Below are positions 13,724 to 20,881 of a stretch of 22,452 bases of DNA, one piece after another. The notes beneath the pieces were generated by a model. It did no database searches. It saw only the letters and a list, made by a program, of their open reading frames with translations, and was not told the DNA's origin. The DNA is taken from the NCBI GenBank assembly GCA_023429565.1, contig JAEZDJ010000056.1, positions 1 through 22,452 of the forward strand. The letters are read 5' to 3'. Position 1 is the first letter of the stretch; each line of letters begins with the position of its first letter. The position numbers and the translations under genes were made by a program. This stretch comes from Actinomycetes bacterium. GTDB taxonomy: Bacteria > Actinomycetota > Coriobacteriia > Coriobacteriales > Eggerthellaceae.

Positions 13724-15871
13724 TCACGACCTTCTGCTGCTGCCATATGCCGCATTCTTGCGGTTGCCGTAAGCGCTGCCCTTTCGGGCGCCTTTTTTGA
13801 GATTGGCCAGCACATCGCCCTCGCTCGAGCCGTCCACCTGCATGCGAAGCTTCACCACCTGGTCTCGCAATCGCGCGGCTTCCTCGAAGTCCATGTCCTG
13901 GGATGCAGTTGCCATATCGTCTTCCATGGAGCCGATGATGCGAAGCACCTCTTCGCGAGAAAGCTCCGCGAGCTCCTTGTTAACCTGCTCCGCCGTCGTG
14001 GTGCCCACGGTGTCCTGCACGTAGCCCATGATGTCGTTGATGGCCTTGCGAATGGTCTGAGGCTCTATGCCATGCTCTTCGTTGAACGTCGTTTGAATGG
14101 CACGGCGGCGTCTCGTCTCGTCGATGGCCAGGCGCATGGAGTCAGTGACTCTGTCGGCATACATAATGACCTGACCTGAAACGTTTCGGGCGGCACGGCC
14201 GATGGTCTGGATGAGCGAGCGGTGGTTGCGCAGGAATCCTTCCTTGTCGGCATCCAAGATGGCCACGAGGGACACTTCGGGAAGGTCAAGGCCTTCGCGC
14301 AGCAGATTGATGCCAACCAACACATCGAACTTGCCTTGGCGCAACTCCCTCAATATCTCGATCCGTTCAAGAGTCGCGATGTCAGAGTGCATGTAGCGTG
14401 CCTTGACACCCTGATCGAGCAAGTGGTCCGTCAGGTCTTCCGCCATCTTCTTCGTCAGGGTGGTGATGAGAACGCGCTCGTCACGTGCCGCCCGATCCTT
14501 CGCCTCGTCGATGATGTCATCGATCTGGGAAGCGCTGGCACGCACGACGATCTCTGGATCGAGCAGGCCCGTCGGACGGATGATTTGCTCAACCTGCTGC
14601 TGGCTGACCTTCTGCTCATAATCTCCCGGCGTCGCGGACACATAGATGAACTGCGGCACCCGCTCCTCAAACTCATCAAAGCGAAGGGGCCTGTTGTCAA
14701 GGCAACTGGGCAACCGGAAGCCATGTTCGGCCAGCGTTACCTTGCGTGAGCGGTCCCCCTCGTGCATGCCGCGGATCTGAGGCACCGTCACATGGCTCTC
14801 GTCGATGATGCAGAGGAAGTCTTTGGGAAAGTAGTCGATGAGCGTATAGGGAGGCTCGCCGGGAGACCGACCGTCAAGATGTCGGGAGTAGTTCTCTATG
14901 CCGGAGCAGAACCCCATGGTCTCCATCATCTCCAAGTCGTAGTTAACCCGCATCTCCAATCGCTGAGCTTCCAGAAGCTTGCCTTCTTCCTTAAACTGCT
15001 GCAGGCGATCTCGCAATTCGTCCCTGATGGTCCCCAGCGCGCGATCCATCTTCGGACGCGCCGTCACATAATGCGAAGCCGGCCAGATGGGCAATGCCTC
15101 ATAGCTGTTCAGCACCTCGCCGGTAAGGTTGTCGACCTCGGTGATGCTCTCTATCTCGTCTCCCCAAAACTCAACGCGCAACGGATTGTCCGCATAGGGG
15201 GGAAACACATCCAATGCATCGCCACGCACGCGAAACGTACCGCGTTTGAGCTCATAATCGTTGCGATCGTACTGGATGTCGATGAGCTCATGGATAACAT
15301 CGTCACGATCCATTTCCTTCTGCTTGTCCACGAACACGGCCATCCCCGCGTAATCCATAGGCGAGCCGATGCCGTAGATGCAGGACACCGACGCAACAAC
15401 GATGCAGTCACGTCGTGAGAGCAGGGCCGACGTGGCCGCATGACGAAGTTTTTCAACCTCTTCATTGATGGAGGCATCCTTTTCGATGAACGTGTCCGAC
15501 GAGGGGACATAAGCCTCGGGCTGGTAGTAGTCGTAGTAAGAAACAAAATACACGACGGAATTGTTGGGAAAGAACTCCTTGAGCTCGCCCGCCAGCTGAG
15601 CCGCCAGCGTCTTGTTGGGAGCCATGACCAATGTCGGTTTTTGAACAGCCTCGATGGTCTTGGCCATGGTGAACGTCTTGCCCGATCCCGTCACTCCGAG
15701 AAGCGTCTGATAGCGCAAGCCTTCTTCGACGCCACGAGTGAGCTTCTCGATGGCCTGCGGCTGGTCGCCCGCAGGCTCATAGGGCGAAATCACCTCAAGC
15801 GGCGTTGAGGAAAGCCTTGTGTCAGGCAGCTTGCCCTCCATCTCCATGCCTTCTAAATTAGAAAGATGCAC
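13724..15871 (-). CDS. uvrB: Excinuclease ABC subunit B
   Basis: UvrB verifies DNA damage and scaffolds UvrA and UvrC in nucleotide excision repair. The 715-residue protein carries all helicase-fold landmarks in order: Walker A GVTGSGKT (residues 59-66), the damage-probing beta-hairpin region (YYDYYQPEAYVPSSDTFIEK and SVSCIYGIGSP), IDESHVTVPQIRGM, FIYVSATPGDYE, LREGLDLPEVSLVAILDADK, IQTIGRAARN, and a C-terminal UVR motif (MDFEEAARLRDQVVKLR) that recruits UvrC. The start is set at GTG 15869-15871: AAAGGAGGAG lies 6 nt upstream (15878-15887), whereas an upstream TTG at 15899 lies at the predicted mRNA start and has no ribosome-binding site. A LexA box and extended -10 lie directly upstream, so SOS control is expected. 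An 11-bp terminator follows the stop. Confidence 0.97.
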   Translation of the reverse strand: MHLSNLEGMEMEGKLPDTRLSSTPLEVISPYEPAGDQPQAIEKLTRGVEEGLRYQTLLGVTGSGKTFTMAKTIEAVQKPTLVMAPNKTLAAQLAGELKEFFPNNSVVYFVSYYDYYQPEAYVPSSDTFIEKDASINEEVEKLRHAATSALLSRRDCIVVASVSCIYGIGSPMDYAGMAVFVDKQKEMDRDDVIHELIDIQYDRNDYELKRGTFRVRGDALDVFPPYADNPLRVEFWGDEIESITEVDNLTGEVLNSYEALPIWPASHYVTARPKMDRALGTIRDELRDRLQQFKEEGKLLEAQRLEMRVNYDLEMMETMGFCSGIENYSRHLDGRSPGEPPYTLIDYFPKDFLCIIDESHVTVPQIRGMHEGDRSRKVTLAEHGFRLPSCLDNRPLRFDEFEERVPQFIYVSATPGDYEQKVSQQQVEQIIRPTGLLDPEIVVRASASQIDDIIDEAKDRAARDERVLITTLTKKMAEDLTDHLLDQGVKARYMHSDIATLERIEILRELRQGKFDVLVGINLLREGLDLPEVSLVAILDADKEGFLRNHRSLIQTIGRAARNVSGQVIMYADRVTDSMRLAIDETRRRRAIQTTFNEEHGIEPQTIRKAINDIMGYVQDTVGTTTAEQVNKELAELSREEVLRIIGSMEDDMATASQDMDFEEAARLRDQVVKLRMQVDGSSEGDVLANLKKGARKGSAYGNRKNAAYGSSRRS

Positions 15872-15904
15872 TGAGCACTCCTCCTTTGCATAGGTAGGCA
15901 AACA

Positions 15905-15913
15905 AGTCTAGCA
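15905..15913 (-). promoter_or_regulatory. Extended -10 promoter of uvrB
   Basis: On the minus strand TGC-TAGACT (TAGACT at 15910-15905) is an extended -10 identical to that of the ABC-F gene. The predicted start is near 15898, leaving a short leader before the strong ribosome-binding site. There is no good -35; the LexA box occupies that region. Confidence 0.5.
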
Positions 15914-15927
15914 TAGGCTTGATGCTA

Positions 15928-15941
15928 TGAACGGATGTTCG
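15928..15941 (-). promoter_or_regulatory. LexA (SOS) box of uvrB
   Basis: TGAACGGATGTTCG contains GAAC-GGAT-GTTC, matching the Gram-positive/actinobacterial SOS consensus GAACRNRYGTTY in its core. It overlaps the -35 region of the uvrB promoter, where LexA binding would block RNA polymerase. uvrB is an established SOS gene in many bacteria. Confidence 0.85.
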
Positions 15942-16056
15942 TAAAAAGGACATCATAATGAAGTTCGGCACATCAAGTCCAGACATATTCGCTGGCCTCA
16001 TTGGGGTAACAGCAGAATTTTCCTTTCGGCATGGACCACCGTCCAAGCTCCATCGT

Positions 16057-17568
16057 TCATCGCAGGCTCACCGTCAAGGAAACATTGCCGCGCACCCGCC
16101 TCTGCGTTTCCTCTTCAAACGCCCACGTGATGTCAGTCAGGGCATCGAGGAACCGCTCGTCATGCGACACCAGGACGAGTGCGCAGTCGCAGGAGCCCAG
16201 CACGTCCTGCAAGGCCTCGATCGAATGGATGTCCAGGTGGTTGGTCGGCTCGTCCATAACGATGAGATGAGGTTCTCCCAGCAGCCCGCAAGCCAGCATC
16301 ACCTTGCGCAGCTCTCCCGGGCTCAACTCGTCACCCGCCAAGATGCGGTCAGGCGACGAGTTGAGCCGGGCCACGATGGACAGGACATGCCCCCGTTCCC
16401 CCTGAGACATCCCCCTCAGACCTTCAAGCACCGATCTGCCCTGGGCAGAGTCCATTTCCTGAGGAATCGAAATGACACCTTGCCCCTCGGATGAACCAGT
16501 CAGCAGGTGGTTGAGAAACTTCGACTTCCCCACGCCATTGCAGCCCCGAAGCCCAACGCGATCACGGTTTCCCAGAGCGACGGCCGGATACTTCAGAATC
16601 CGCCCCTTTCCCAAAGAAAGGCAGCCCGCGGGCTCTCTCACCAACACCTTGCGGTCCGCAGGCCTCGCATGCAGCTCGAGAGCGCCATCGTACACTCTCT
16701 TCACAGAGGCTCTCGCAAGCCTTTCCTGTGCATCCTCCATCTTCTTGCCCATTTGAGCAGACAGCAAGCCCGCTTTGCCGTCCTGGCCGCTCACCACAGC
16801 CAGCCTGATGCGGGCCCGACCGTCTCGGTCGCCTTTATCCAGATGGCGAGCAGACCTCCGCGAGGCAGCCCGATCCGCCTCAGCCTTCCTTCGCGCACTT
16901 TCCGCACCTACACGAAGGACTTCTTCGCGAGCCCGACGGCGCTCGGACGCCACAGCTTTGCGCTCCCGATCTTGCTGCGTCTTGGCCTGGGTGTATCCGC
17001 CGGGAATAACCACGGCCGCACCCTCGTCGAGAAAGCAGCACTGGTACGCAAGCTCATCGATGAAAAAGCGGTCGTGCGACACCAGCAGGCCCACTCCGTG
17101 ATAGGCCTTGAGCGCGTCCAACAGAAGATGCCGGGTCGTGACATCAAGGTGGTTCGTCGGCTCGTCGAGCGCAAGCACGGGAGGCCTCTGCCAGAGGGCG
17201 CACGCAATCTGCAAACGTTTCCGTTCACCAGGAGAAAGCGTTTCGAAACGCCAGGGCCATTCGTCATCCAGACCAAGCGTCGCGCGAAGACGAACGGCAT
17301 CGGGCGAGTAGTCCAGGGCAAAGTCTTCCAAATTTTGCGGCGCCCGCTCGGTGGACTGGGCGCAGTACGCTCCCGCAGGCCGGGGAGTGACGCTTCCTCC
17401 ATCAGGCGTCAGAGCACCGCATGCCAAGCGAAGCAAGGTGCTTTTCCCGGCACCATTGGTGCCGACGATGCCGGTCCACCCTTCCGCAAACGTGGCCGAC
17501 ACCCCGGCAAGCGCCGGCAGCGACGAACCGTCGTAAAAGTATGAGAGATTGCTTATGGAAAGGATCAC
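16057..17568 (-). CDS. ABC-F family ATPase, possible ribosome-protection (antibiotic resistance) factor
   Basis: ABC-F proteins have two fused ATPase domains and no membrane part; they act on the ribosome, and several protect it from antibiotics. This 503-residue protein has Walker A GTNGAGKS (36-43), signature LSPGERKRLQIA, Walker B VLALDEPTNHLD, His-switch LVSHDRFF, a charged Arg/Lys-rich interdomain linker (~195-260, the part that reaches the peptidyl-transferase centre in characterised members), then the second set: GCNGVGKS (Cys instead of Pro, Val instead of Ala), LSPGELRKVMLA, LIVMDEPTNHLD and LVSHDERF. The ABC-F hallmark DEPTNHLD occurs twice. The GTG start (17566-17568) has AAGGAGG 6 nt upstream. 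The long leader with a short uORF and hairpin suggests drug-induced attenuation, as known for several resistance ABC-Fs. The antibiotic class cannot be read from sequence; a housekeeping translation role is the alternative. Confidence 0.92.
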   Translation of the reverse strand: MILSISNLSYFYDGSSLPALAGVSATFAEGWTGIVGTNGAGKSTLLRLACGALTPDGGSVTPRPAGAYCAQSTERAPQNLEDFALDYSPDAVRLRATLGLDDEWPWRFETLSPGERKRLQIACALWQRPPVLALDEPTNHLDVTTRHLLLDALKAYHGVGLLVSHDRFFIDELAYQCCFLDEGAAVVIPGGYTQAKTQQDRERKAVASERRRAREEVLRVGAESARRKAEADRAASRRSARHLDKGDRDGRARIRLAVVSGQDGKAGLLSAQMGKKMEDAQERLARASVKRVYDGALELHARPADRKVLVREPAGCLSLGKGRILKYPAVALGNRDRVGLRGCNGVGKSKFLNHLLTGSSEGQGVISIPQEMDSAQGRSVLEGLRGMSQGERGHVLSIVARLNSSPDRILAGDELSPGELRKVMLACGLLGEPHLIVMDEPTNHLDIHSIEALQDVLGSCDCALVLVSHDERFLDALTDITWAFEEETQRRVRGNVSLTVSLR

Positions 17569-17635
17569 AAGCGGCCTCCTTCGAATCAGAGGCGCAGCGG
17601 GAAACGCGTTGCAGGAATTGCAGGAAACACACCTT

Positions 17636-17703
17636 GCGATTGCGCACCCAACTGCGACACGGGGACAGTGTCTGGTTCATGGGGTGCCATAAAAGGCAAT
17701 CGC
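17636..17703 (-). promoter_or_regulatory. Long nested hairpin in the ABC-F leader (candidate attenuator)
   Basis: In the minus-strand RNA, GCGATTGC (17703-17696) pairs with GCAATCGC (17643-17636), then GCACCC with the directly adjacent GGGTGC, then GACAC with GTGTC, giving nested stems of 8, 6 and 5 bp with an 8-nt bulge on the 5' side. The 5' arm begins at the last base of the stop codon of the three-codon uORF, so a ribosome held there would mask it. No U-tract follows, so the effect might be on translation or Rho access. Confidence 0.6.
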
Positions 17704-17714
17704 TAGTGCTTCAT
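17703..17714 (-). CDS. Three-codon leader peptide (MKH) upstream of the ABC-F gene
   Basis: ATG AAG CAC TAG on the minus strand is preceded by GAGGAG (17728-17723) at an 8-nt spacing, a better ribosome-binding site than most genes here. It is too short to have a function as a product; its position right at the 5' arm of the hairpin fits a leader peptide whose translation senses ribosome-targeting drugs. Chance occurrence of so short a frame is possible, so the strength of the ribosome-binding site and placement are the arguments. Confidence 0.5.
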   Translation of the reverse strand: MKH

Positions 17715-17855
17715 GTGTCTTTCTCCTCAAAACACGGTCAAAACCGGTGCTCATGGCCAATGAACGATCGACCAAACGATCCAGAAGACGACCCGGCGCT
17801 TCATCCGCGTTCAGCAACCGTGCGCCGAAAAGCAACCCGGGCGTTTCAAGCCGTC

Positions 17856-17884
17856 AGTCTAGCACCTCCCGAGGAAAATGCCAA
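17856..17884 (-). promoter_or_regulatory. Promoter of the ABC-F gene
   Basis: On the minus strand -35 TTGGCA (17884-17879), 17-bp spacer, -10 TAGACT (17861-17856) with an upstream TGC. It lies 25 bp after the coaE stop. The predicted start near 17849 gives a leader of about 280 nt before the GTG start. Confidence 0.7.
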
Positions 17885-17909
17885 CTCGGCACAGGCCTGA
17901 CGCCTTGGG

Positions 17910-18512
17910 CTAGGCCTCCTGCGTCCGATAGCTCCCCCACCAGGACACAACCTGATCGCGCAAATCGTCCGTTGTTTTGTCGTTGTTGAACACGACGTCG
18001 GCAGCCTCAATGCGGTCTGCGTCGGTGATTTGACGGGAGATGCGAAGGCGCACGTCATCCTCAGACCAACCGGCTGCGACGGCACGCTCGATTCGTTGGT
18101 CGATGGGAGCCAGAACGGCAATGACCACGTCTGCCGAATAGGCAAGGGAAGATTGGCGGTTCCTGAAAACGGAGCACTCGACAACCACCGCCTCATTGCC
18201 CGCAGCCTCAAGCTCCGCGACCTTGTCCGTATACGCCTCCTCTATGCGGGGCATAGTTATGCGGTTGAGCTTGCGCGTCTCGGCAGCATTCGCGAAGGCT
18301 TTCCGCGCGAGCGCGCTGCGCTCAATCTCTCCCTGTTCATTGAGGATGTCTTCGCCGAACGTCTCGGAAAGCTCTGATTTGACGGTGTCCCATTCCAGAA
18401 TCTCATGGCCAACTTGATCAAGGTCGATGAACGGAAGCCCTTGGCTGACAAGCGCCTTGCGAGCCGTTGATTTTCCTGCGCCCATACCCCCGATAATAAA
18501 CAGCTTCTCCAT
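17910..18512 (-). CDS. coaE: Dephospho-CoA kinase
   Basis: CoaE phosphorylates the 3' hydroxyl of dephospho-CoA, the last step of coenzyme A synthesis. The 200-residue protein has P-loop GGMGAGKS (8-15), then the family's IDLDQVGHEIL segment, FANAAETRKLNRITMPRIEE (the usual LNxIxHPxI region), the VVVECSVF strand (normally VxDxPLLFE, here degenerate), the lid-type DQRIERAVAAGWSEDDVRLRISRQ and ADVVFNNDKTTDDLRDQV (usual VIxNxGxxxxL). Start ATG 18512 is preceded by GAGGAGG; the open frame extends to 18614, but those residues are not CoaE-like. In many actinobacteria coaE lies between rpsA and uvrB; that order is kept here, but an acyltransferase gene on the other strand and an ABC-F gene interrupt it. 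Confidence 0.9.
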   Translation of the reverse strand: MEKLFIIGGMGAGKSTARKALVSQGLPFIDLDQVGHEILEWDTVKSELSETFGEDILNEQGEIERSALARKAFANAAETRKLNRITMPRIEEAYTDKVAELEAAGNEAVVVECSVFRNRQSSLAYSADVVIAVLAPIDQRIERAVAAGWSEDDVRLRISRQITDADRIEAADVVFNNDKTTDDLRDQVVSWWGSYRTQEA

Positions 18513-18583
18513 GCCTCCACTGCCTCCTCGACCATGTCGCCACCGAACGCGACGGCTTTCCCCTGCAAAAATAAGACTCGCTG

Positions 18584-18716
18584 GTGCAGCCCCGACCAAG
18601 GTCGCTGCACACAAAGACCCGAAGTTCGTGACGTAGATCCGTCATCAAACTCCATGATACACGGAACATTCCTCATCCATGTTGGAGTTTTGCCCTTGTA
18701 ACGCATCAGTTTGATG
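18584..18716 (-). promoter_or_regulatory. Overlapping inverted repeats upstream of coaE
   Basis: GTGCAG (18584-18589) and CTGCAC (18605-18610) form one hairpin. Further upstream, the segment at 18643-18653 can pair either with 18684-18690 (7 bp, GGAGTTT/AAACTCC) or with 18709-18716 (8 bp, GTTTGATG/CATCAAAC), two mutually exclusive structures in a minus-strand transcript. No convincing coaE promoter is found; TATCAT at 18659-18654 is a weak -10 candidate. Operators for a divergent promoter pair are an alternative explanation. Confidence 0.4.
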
Positions 18717-18834
18717 TCAGGGGAAGGACGGGTTCGTCGAAATCCTCCGCCAACGCCCGGAACCGCTCGACACGCGAGGATGCGTAACGGTACACAGCCC
18801 AAATGTCACTGCGGCAGGCCGCCAATGAGAAGGC

Positions 18835-18843
18835 TGCTATAAT
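18835..18843 (+). promoter_or_regulatory. Extended -10 promoter of the acyltransferase gene
   Basis: TGC-TATAAT is a perfect extended -10 (TATAAT at 18838-18843), without a recognisable -35. The expected start of transcription (18850-18852) falls on or next to the GTG start codon at 18852, implying a leaderless mRNA. Confidence 0.75.
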
Positions 18844-18851
18844 CGCTTGCT

Positions 18852-20768
18852 GTGTCTTCTCTGCAACATACCGGAACCGAAAAGAAGCCGTCGCACACGC
18901 CGGGGTCAAAATCCCGTTATATACCCGCCCTCGACGGGTTGAGGGCACTCGCCGTGCTCGCAGTCATTGCCTATCATATGAAGATGCCTTGGGCCGTCGG
19001 GGGACTGCTCGGCGTCACGGTGTTCTTTGTGCTTTCGGGATACCTCATCACAAGCCTGCTGCTTGTCGAGTACGACGGCACCTCAAAAATCGACCTGCCG
19101 CAATTCTGGCTGCGTCGCATCAGACGGCTCGTGCCTGCCATCGTTTTCGTCATCGCATGCACGGCGGCGCTTTGCACCCTCCTTGATCACAGCATGCTCA
19201 CGAAGATGCGCGACGAGGTGGTGCCTTCCCTTTTCTTTTACAACAATTGGTGGCAGATATTCCACGACGCCTCATACTTCGAAGCCTTGGGAGCTCCCTC
19301 CCCTCTCACTCACTTCTGGTCGCTGGCCATCGAGGAACAGTTCTATCTCATATGGCCGGTCATTCTTTTTCTCGGCCTCAGGAAAGGAGTCAAGCGGAGC
19401 ACCCTCAGCACGGCCACGCTCGCGGTCGCCTTGCTCTCAGCCATTGAAATGGCAGTTCTTTACAACCCGTCAGTCGATCCAAGCCGCGTCTATTACGGCA
19501 CCGACACGCGCGCGTTCTCGCTTCTCATAGGGGCATGGCTTGCCTTTGTCTGGCCCTCCCACCTCCTCGGGGCAAAAAGCGGCGTGCAGCTGGGGAAAAA
19601 GGAACGGCTGGCGTTCGACGGCATCGGCATGGGCTCGCTTCTCGGTCTTCTGGCTCTCATTGCGGTCGCAGACGGATTCTCCCCCTTCCTCTATCGTGGA
19701 GGAATTCTTCTCGCGTCCATCCTGACAGCCGTCGTCATCGCCGTGGTCGTGCATCCAGCCAGCCTGCTCGGGCGGGCCGCCGGCATCATGCCGCTTGTAT
19801 GGATAGGCAAACGCAGCTATGGCATTTACCTCTGGCATTTCCCCCTCCTGCTGCTCATGAATCCGCGCACCTTCACCGGAGAAGCTCCTTGGTGGCTTTC
19901 CTTGCTGCAGGTGGCTGTCGTGTTTGCATGCGCAGCCTTCTCCTATCGCTTCATCGATAATCCCATCAGGCACGGAGCCCTTGGCCACTTAGCCAAGGGC
20001 ATTCGGTCGGGAACCGTGTCGATGCCCCGCTGGCTTCAGAGCCACGCCTTGCCTTCTGCGGCAATGGCTCTTGTGGCCCTCGTTGCCCTCGGCGGACTGG
20101 CCCTCGTGCCGCCAACCTCTGCCGTGGAAGGAGCCGACCTGCTTCAGCAGGAAGAACCGCACCGCTCTCAAAACCTCGACGCTCCACCCTCCTCATTCCT
20201 TCCCGGCCACGCGGAGGAAGGGTCCGAGAAAACGAAACTTGACGTCCTGATGATTGGCGATTCCGTCTCGGTAAGGACCGTCCCTGATTTCGAAAAGATG
20301 TTCCCCCACGAAGCCATAGACGCGGCGGTCAATCGCCAGCTTTATGACGGCGGAAGCATATACGACCACTATGCGAGCCAAAACCTTGTGGGAAACGTCG
20401 TCGTGTTCGCCCTTGGCACCAACGGACCCGCCACCGACGAACAGCTGGACGACCTCATTGCCGACGTGGGGGAAGACAAGCATATTTTCCTCGTGAACAC
20501 GCGCAGCCCTCAGAATTGGGCGCAAACCACCAATGACGCGCTCGCCGCAGCAGCTGACCGGCACGGCAATGTCAGCCTGATTGATTGGCACGAGCAGAGC
20601 GGCGGCCATGACGAGTACTTCGACGGCGACGGCACTCATTTGACCGAAGACGGCTCAACCGCCTATCTCAACCTCATCCAGAGCGCCATTGCCCCTTTGC
20701 TGCCACTACATGAGGACACCCTGGACGCTCCGACTGCGGAACCGGCCACAGAAACCGTGCTGGCTTAA
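18852..20768 (+). CDS. OatA-like acyltransferase (acyltransferase-3 plus SGNH domain)
   Basis: The 638-residue protein has an N-terminal acyltransferase-3 membrane domain (~23-372, about ten helices; RYIPALDGLRALAVLAVIAYH with His42, GGLLGVTVFFVLSGYLIT, FWLRRIRRLVPA, THFWSLAIEEQFYLIWP), one more helix (~395-420), a linker, and an extracytoplasmic SGNH esterase/transferase domain (~462-625) with GDSVS (Ser471), the ALGTNG block and D593-G-T-H596 (Ser-Asp-His triad). This is the architecture of OatA, which O-acetylates peptidoglycan MurNAc and confers lysozyme resistance; other extracellular glycans are possible acceptors. The GTG at 18852 is the only usable start before the first conserved block, has no ribosome-binding site and sits at the predicted mRNA start. 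It is a single gene inserted between coaE and rpsA on the opposite strand, ended by a bidirectional terminator. Confidence 0.92.
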   Translation: MSSLQHTGTEKKPSHTPGSKSRYIPALDGLRALAVLAVIAYHMKMPWAVGGLLGVTVFFVLSGYLITSLLLVEYDGTSKIDLPQFWLRRIRRLVPAIVFVIACTAALCTLLDHSMLTKMRDEVVPSLFFYNNWWQIFHDASYFEALGAPSPLTHFWSLAIEEQFYLIWPVILFLGLRKGVKRSTLSTATLAVALLSAIEMAVLYNPSVDPSRVYYGTDTRAFSLLIGAWLAFVWPSHLLGAKSGVQLGKKERLAFDGIGMGSLLGLLALIAVADGFSPFLYRGGILLASILTAVVIAVVVHPASLLGRAAGIMPLVWIGKRSYGIYLWHFPLLLLMNPRTFTGEAPWWLSLLQVAVVFACAAFSYRFIDNPIRHGALGHLAKGIRSGTVSMPRWLQSHALPSAAMALVALVALGGLALVPPTSAVEGADLLQQEEPHRSQNLDAPPSSFLPGHAEEGSEKTKLDVLMIGDSVSVRTVPDFEKMFPHEAIDAAVNRQLYDGGSIYDHYASQNLVGNVVVFALGTNGPATDEQLDDLIADVGEDKHIFLVNTRSPQNWAQTTNDALAAAADRHGNVSLIDWHEQSGGHDEYFDGDGTHLTEDGSTAYLNLIQSAIAPLLPLHEDTLDAPTAEPATETVLA

Positions 20769-20822
20769 AACGGTCGATTCAACCCTTCGGCAGAGGGTGC
20801 CGCACGGCATTGCGGCCAACGA

Positions 20823-20856
20823 AAAGGGGCCCGGCATTCTCATGCCGGTCCCCTTT
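20823..20856. terminator. Bidirectional terminator between the acyltransferase gene and rpsA
   Basis: AAAGGGG (20823-20829) pairs with CCCCTTT (20850-20856), and after one mismatch CCGGCAT (20831-20837) pairs with ATGCCGG (20842-20848), leaving a TCTC loop. The stem gives a T-run on both strands (CCCCTTT plus, CCCCTTTTC minus), fitting termination for both convergent genes. Confidence 0.85.
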
Positions 20857-20881
20857 GTCATGACGCGATGAAAGATGAGGG

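Noticed and set aside
15872..15901. Upstream TTG start for uvrB
   Set aside because: The TTG lies at the predicted mRNA start without a ribosome-binding site, while GTG 15871 has an ideal one 6 nt away.
17402..17680. 92-codon frame overlapping the ABC-F start as a leader protein
   Set aside because: Its ATG has no ribosome-binding site, and most of it is the shifted frame of the ABC-F gene; the MKH uORF is the better leader candidate.
18513..18614. N-terminal extension of coaE
   Set aside because: The residues are unlike CoaE, which begins right at the P-loop strand; ATG 18512 has a good ribosome-binding site.
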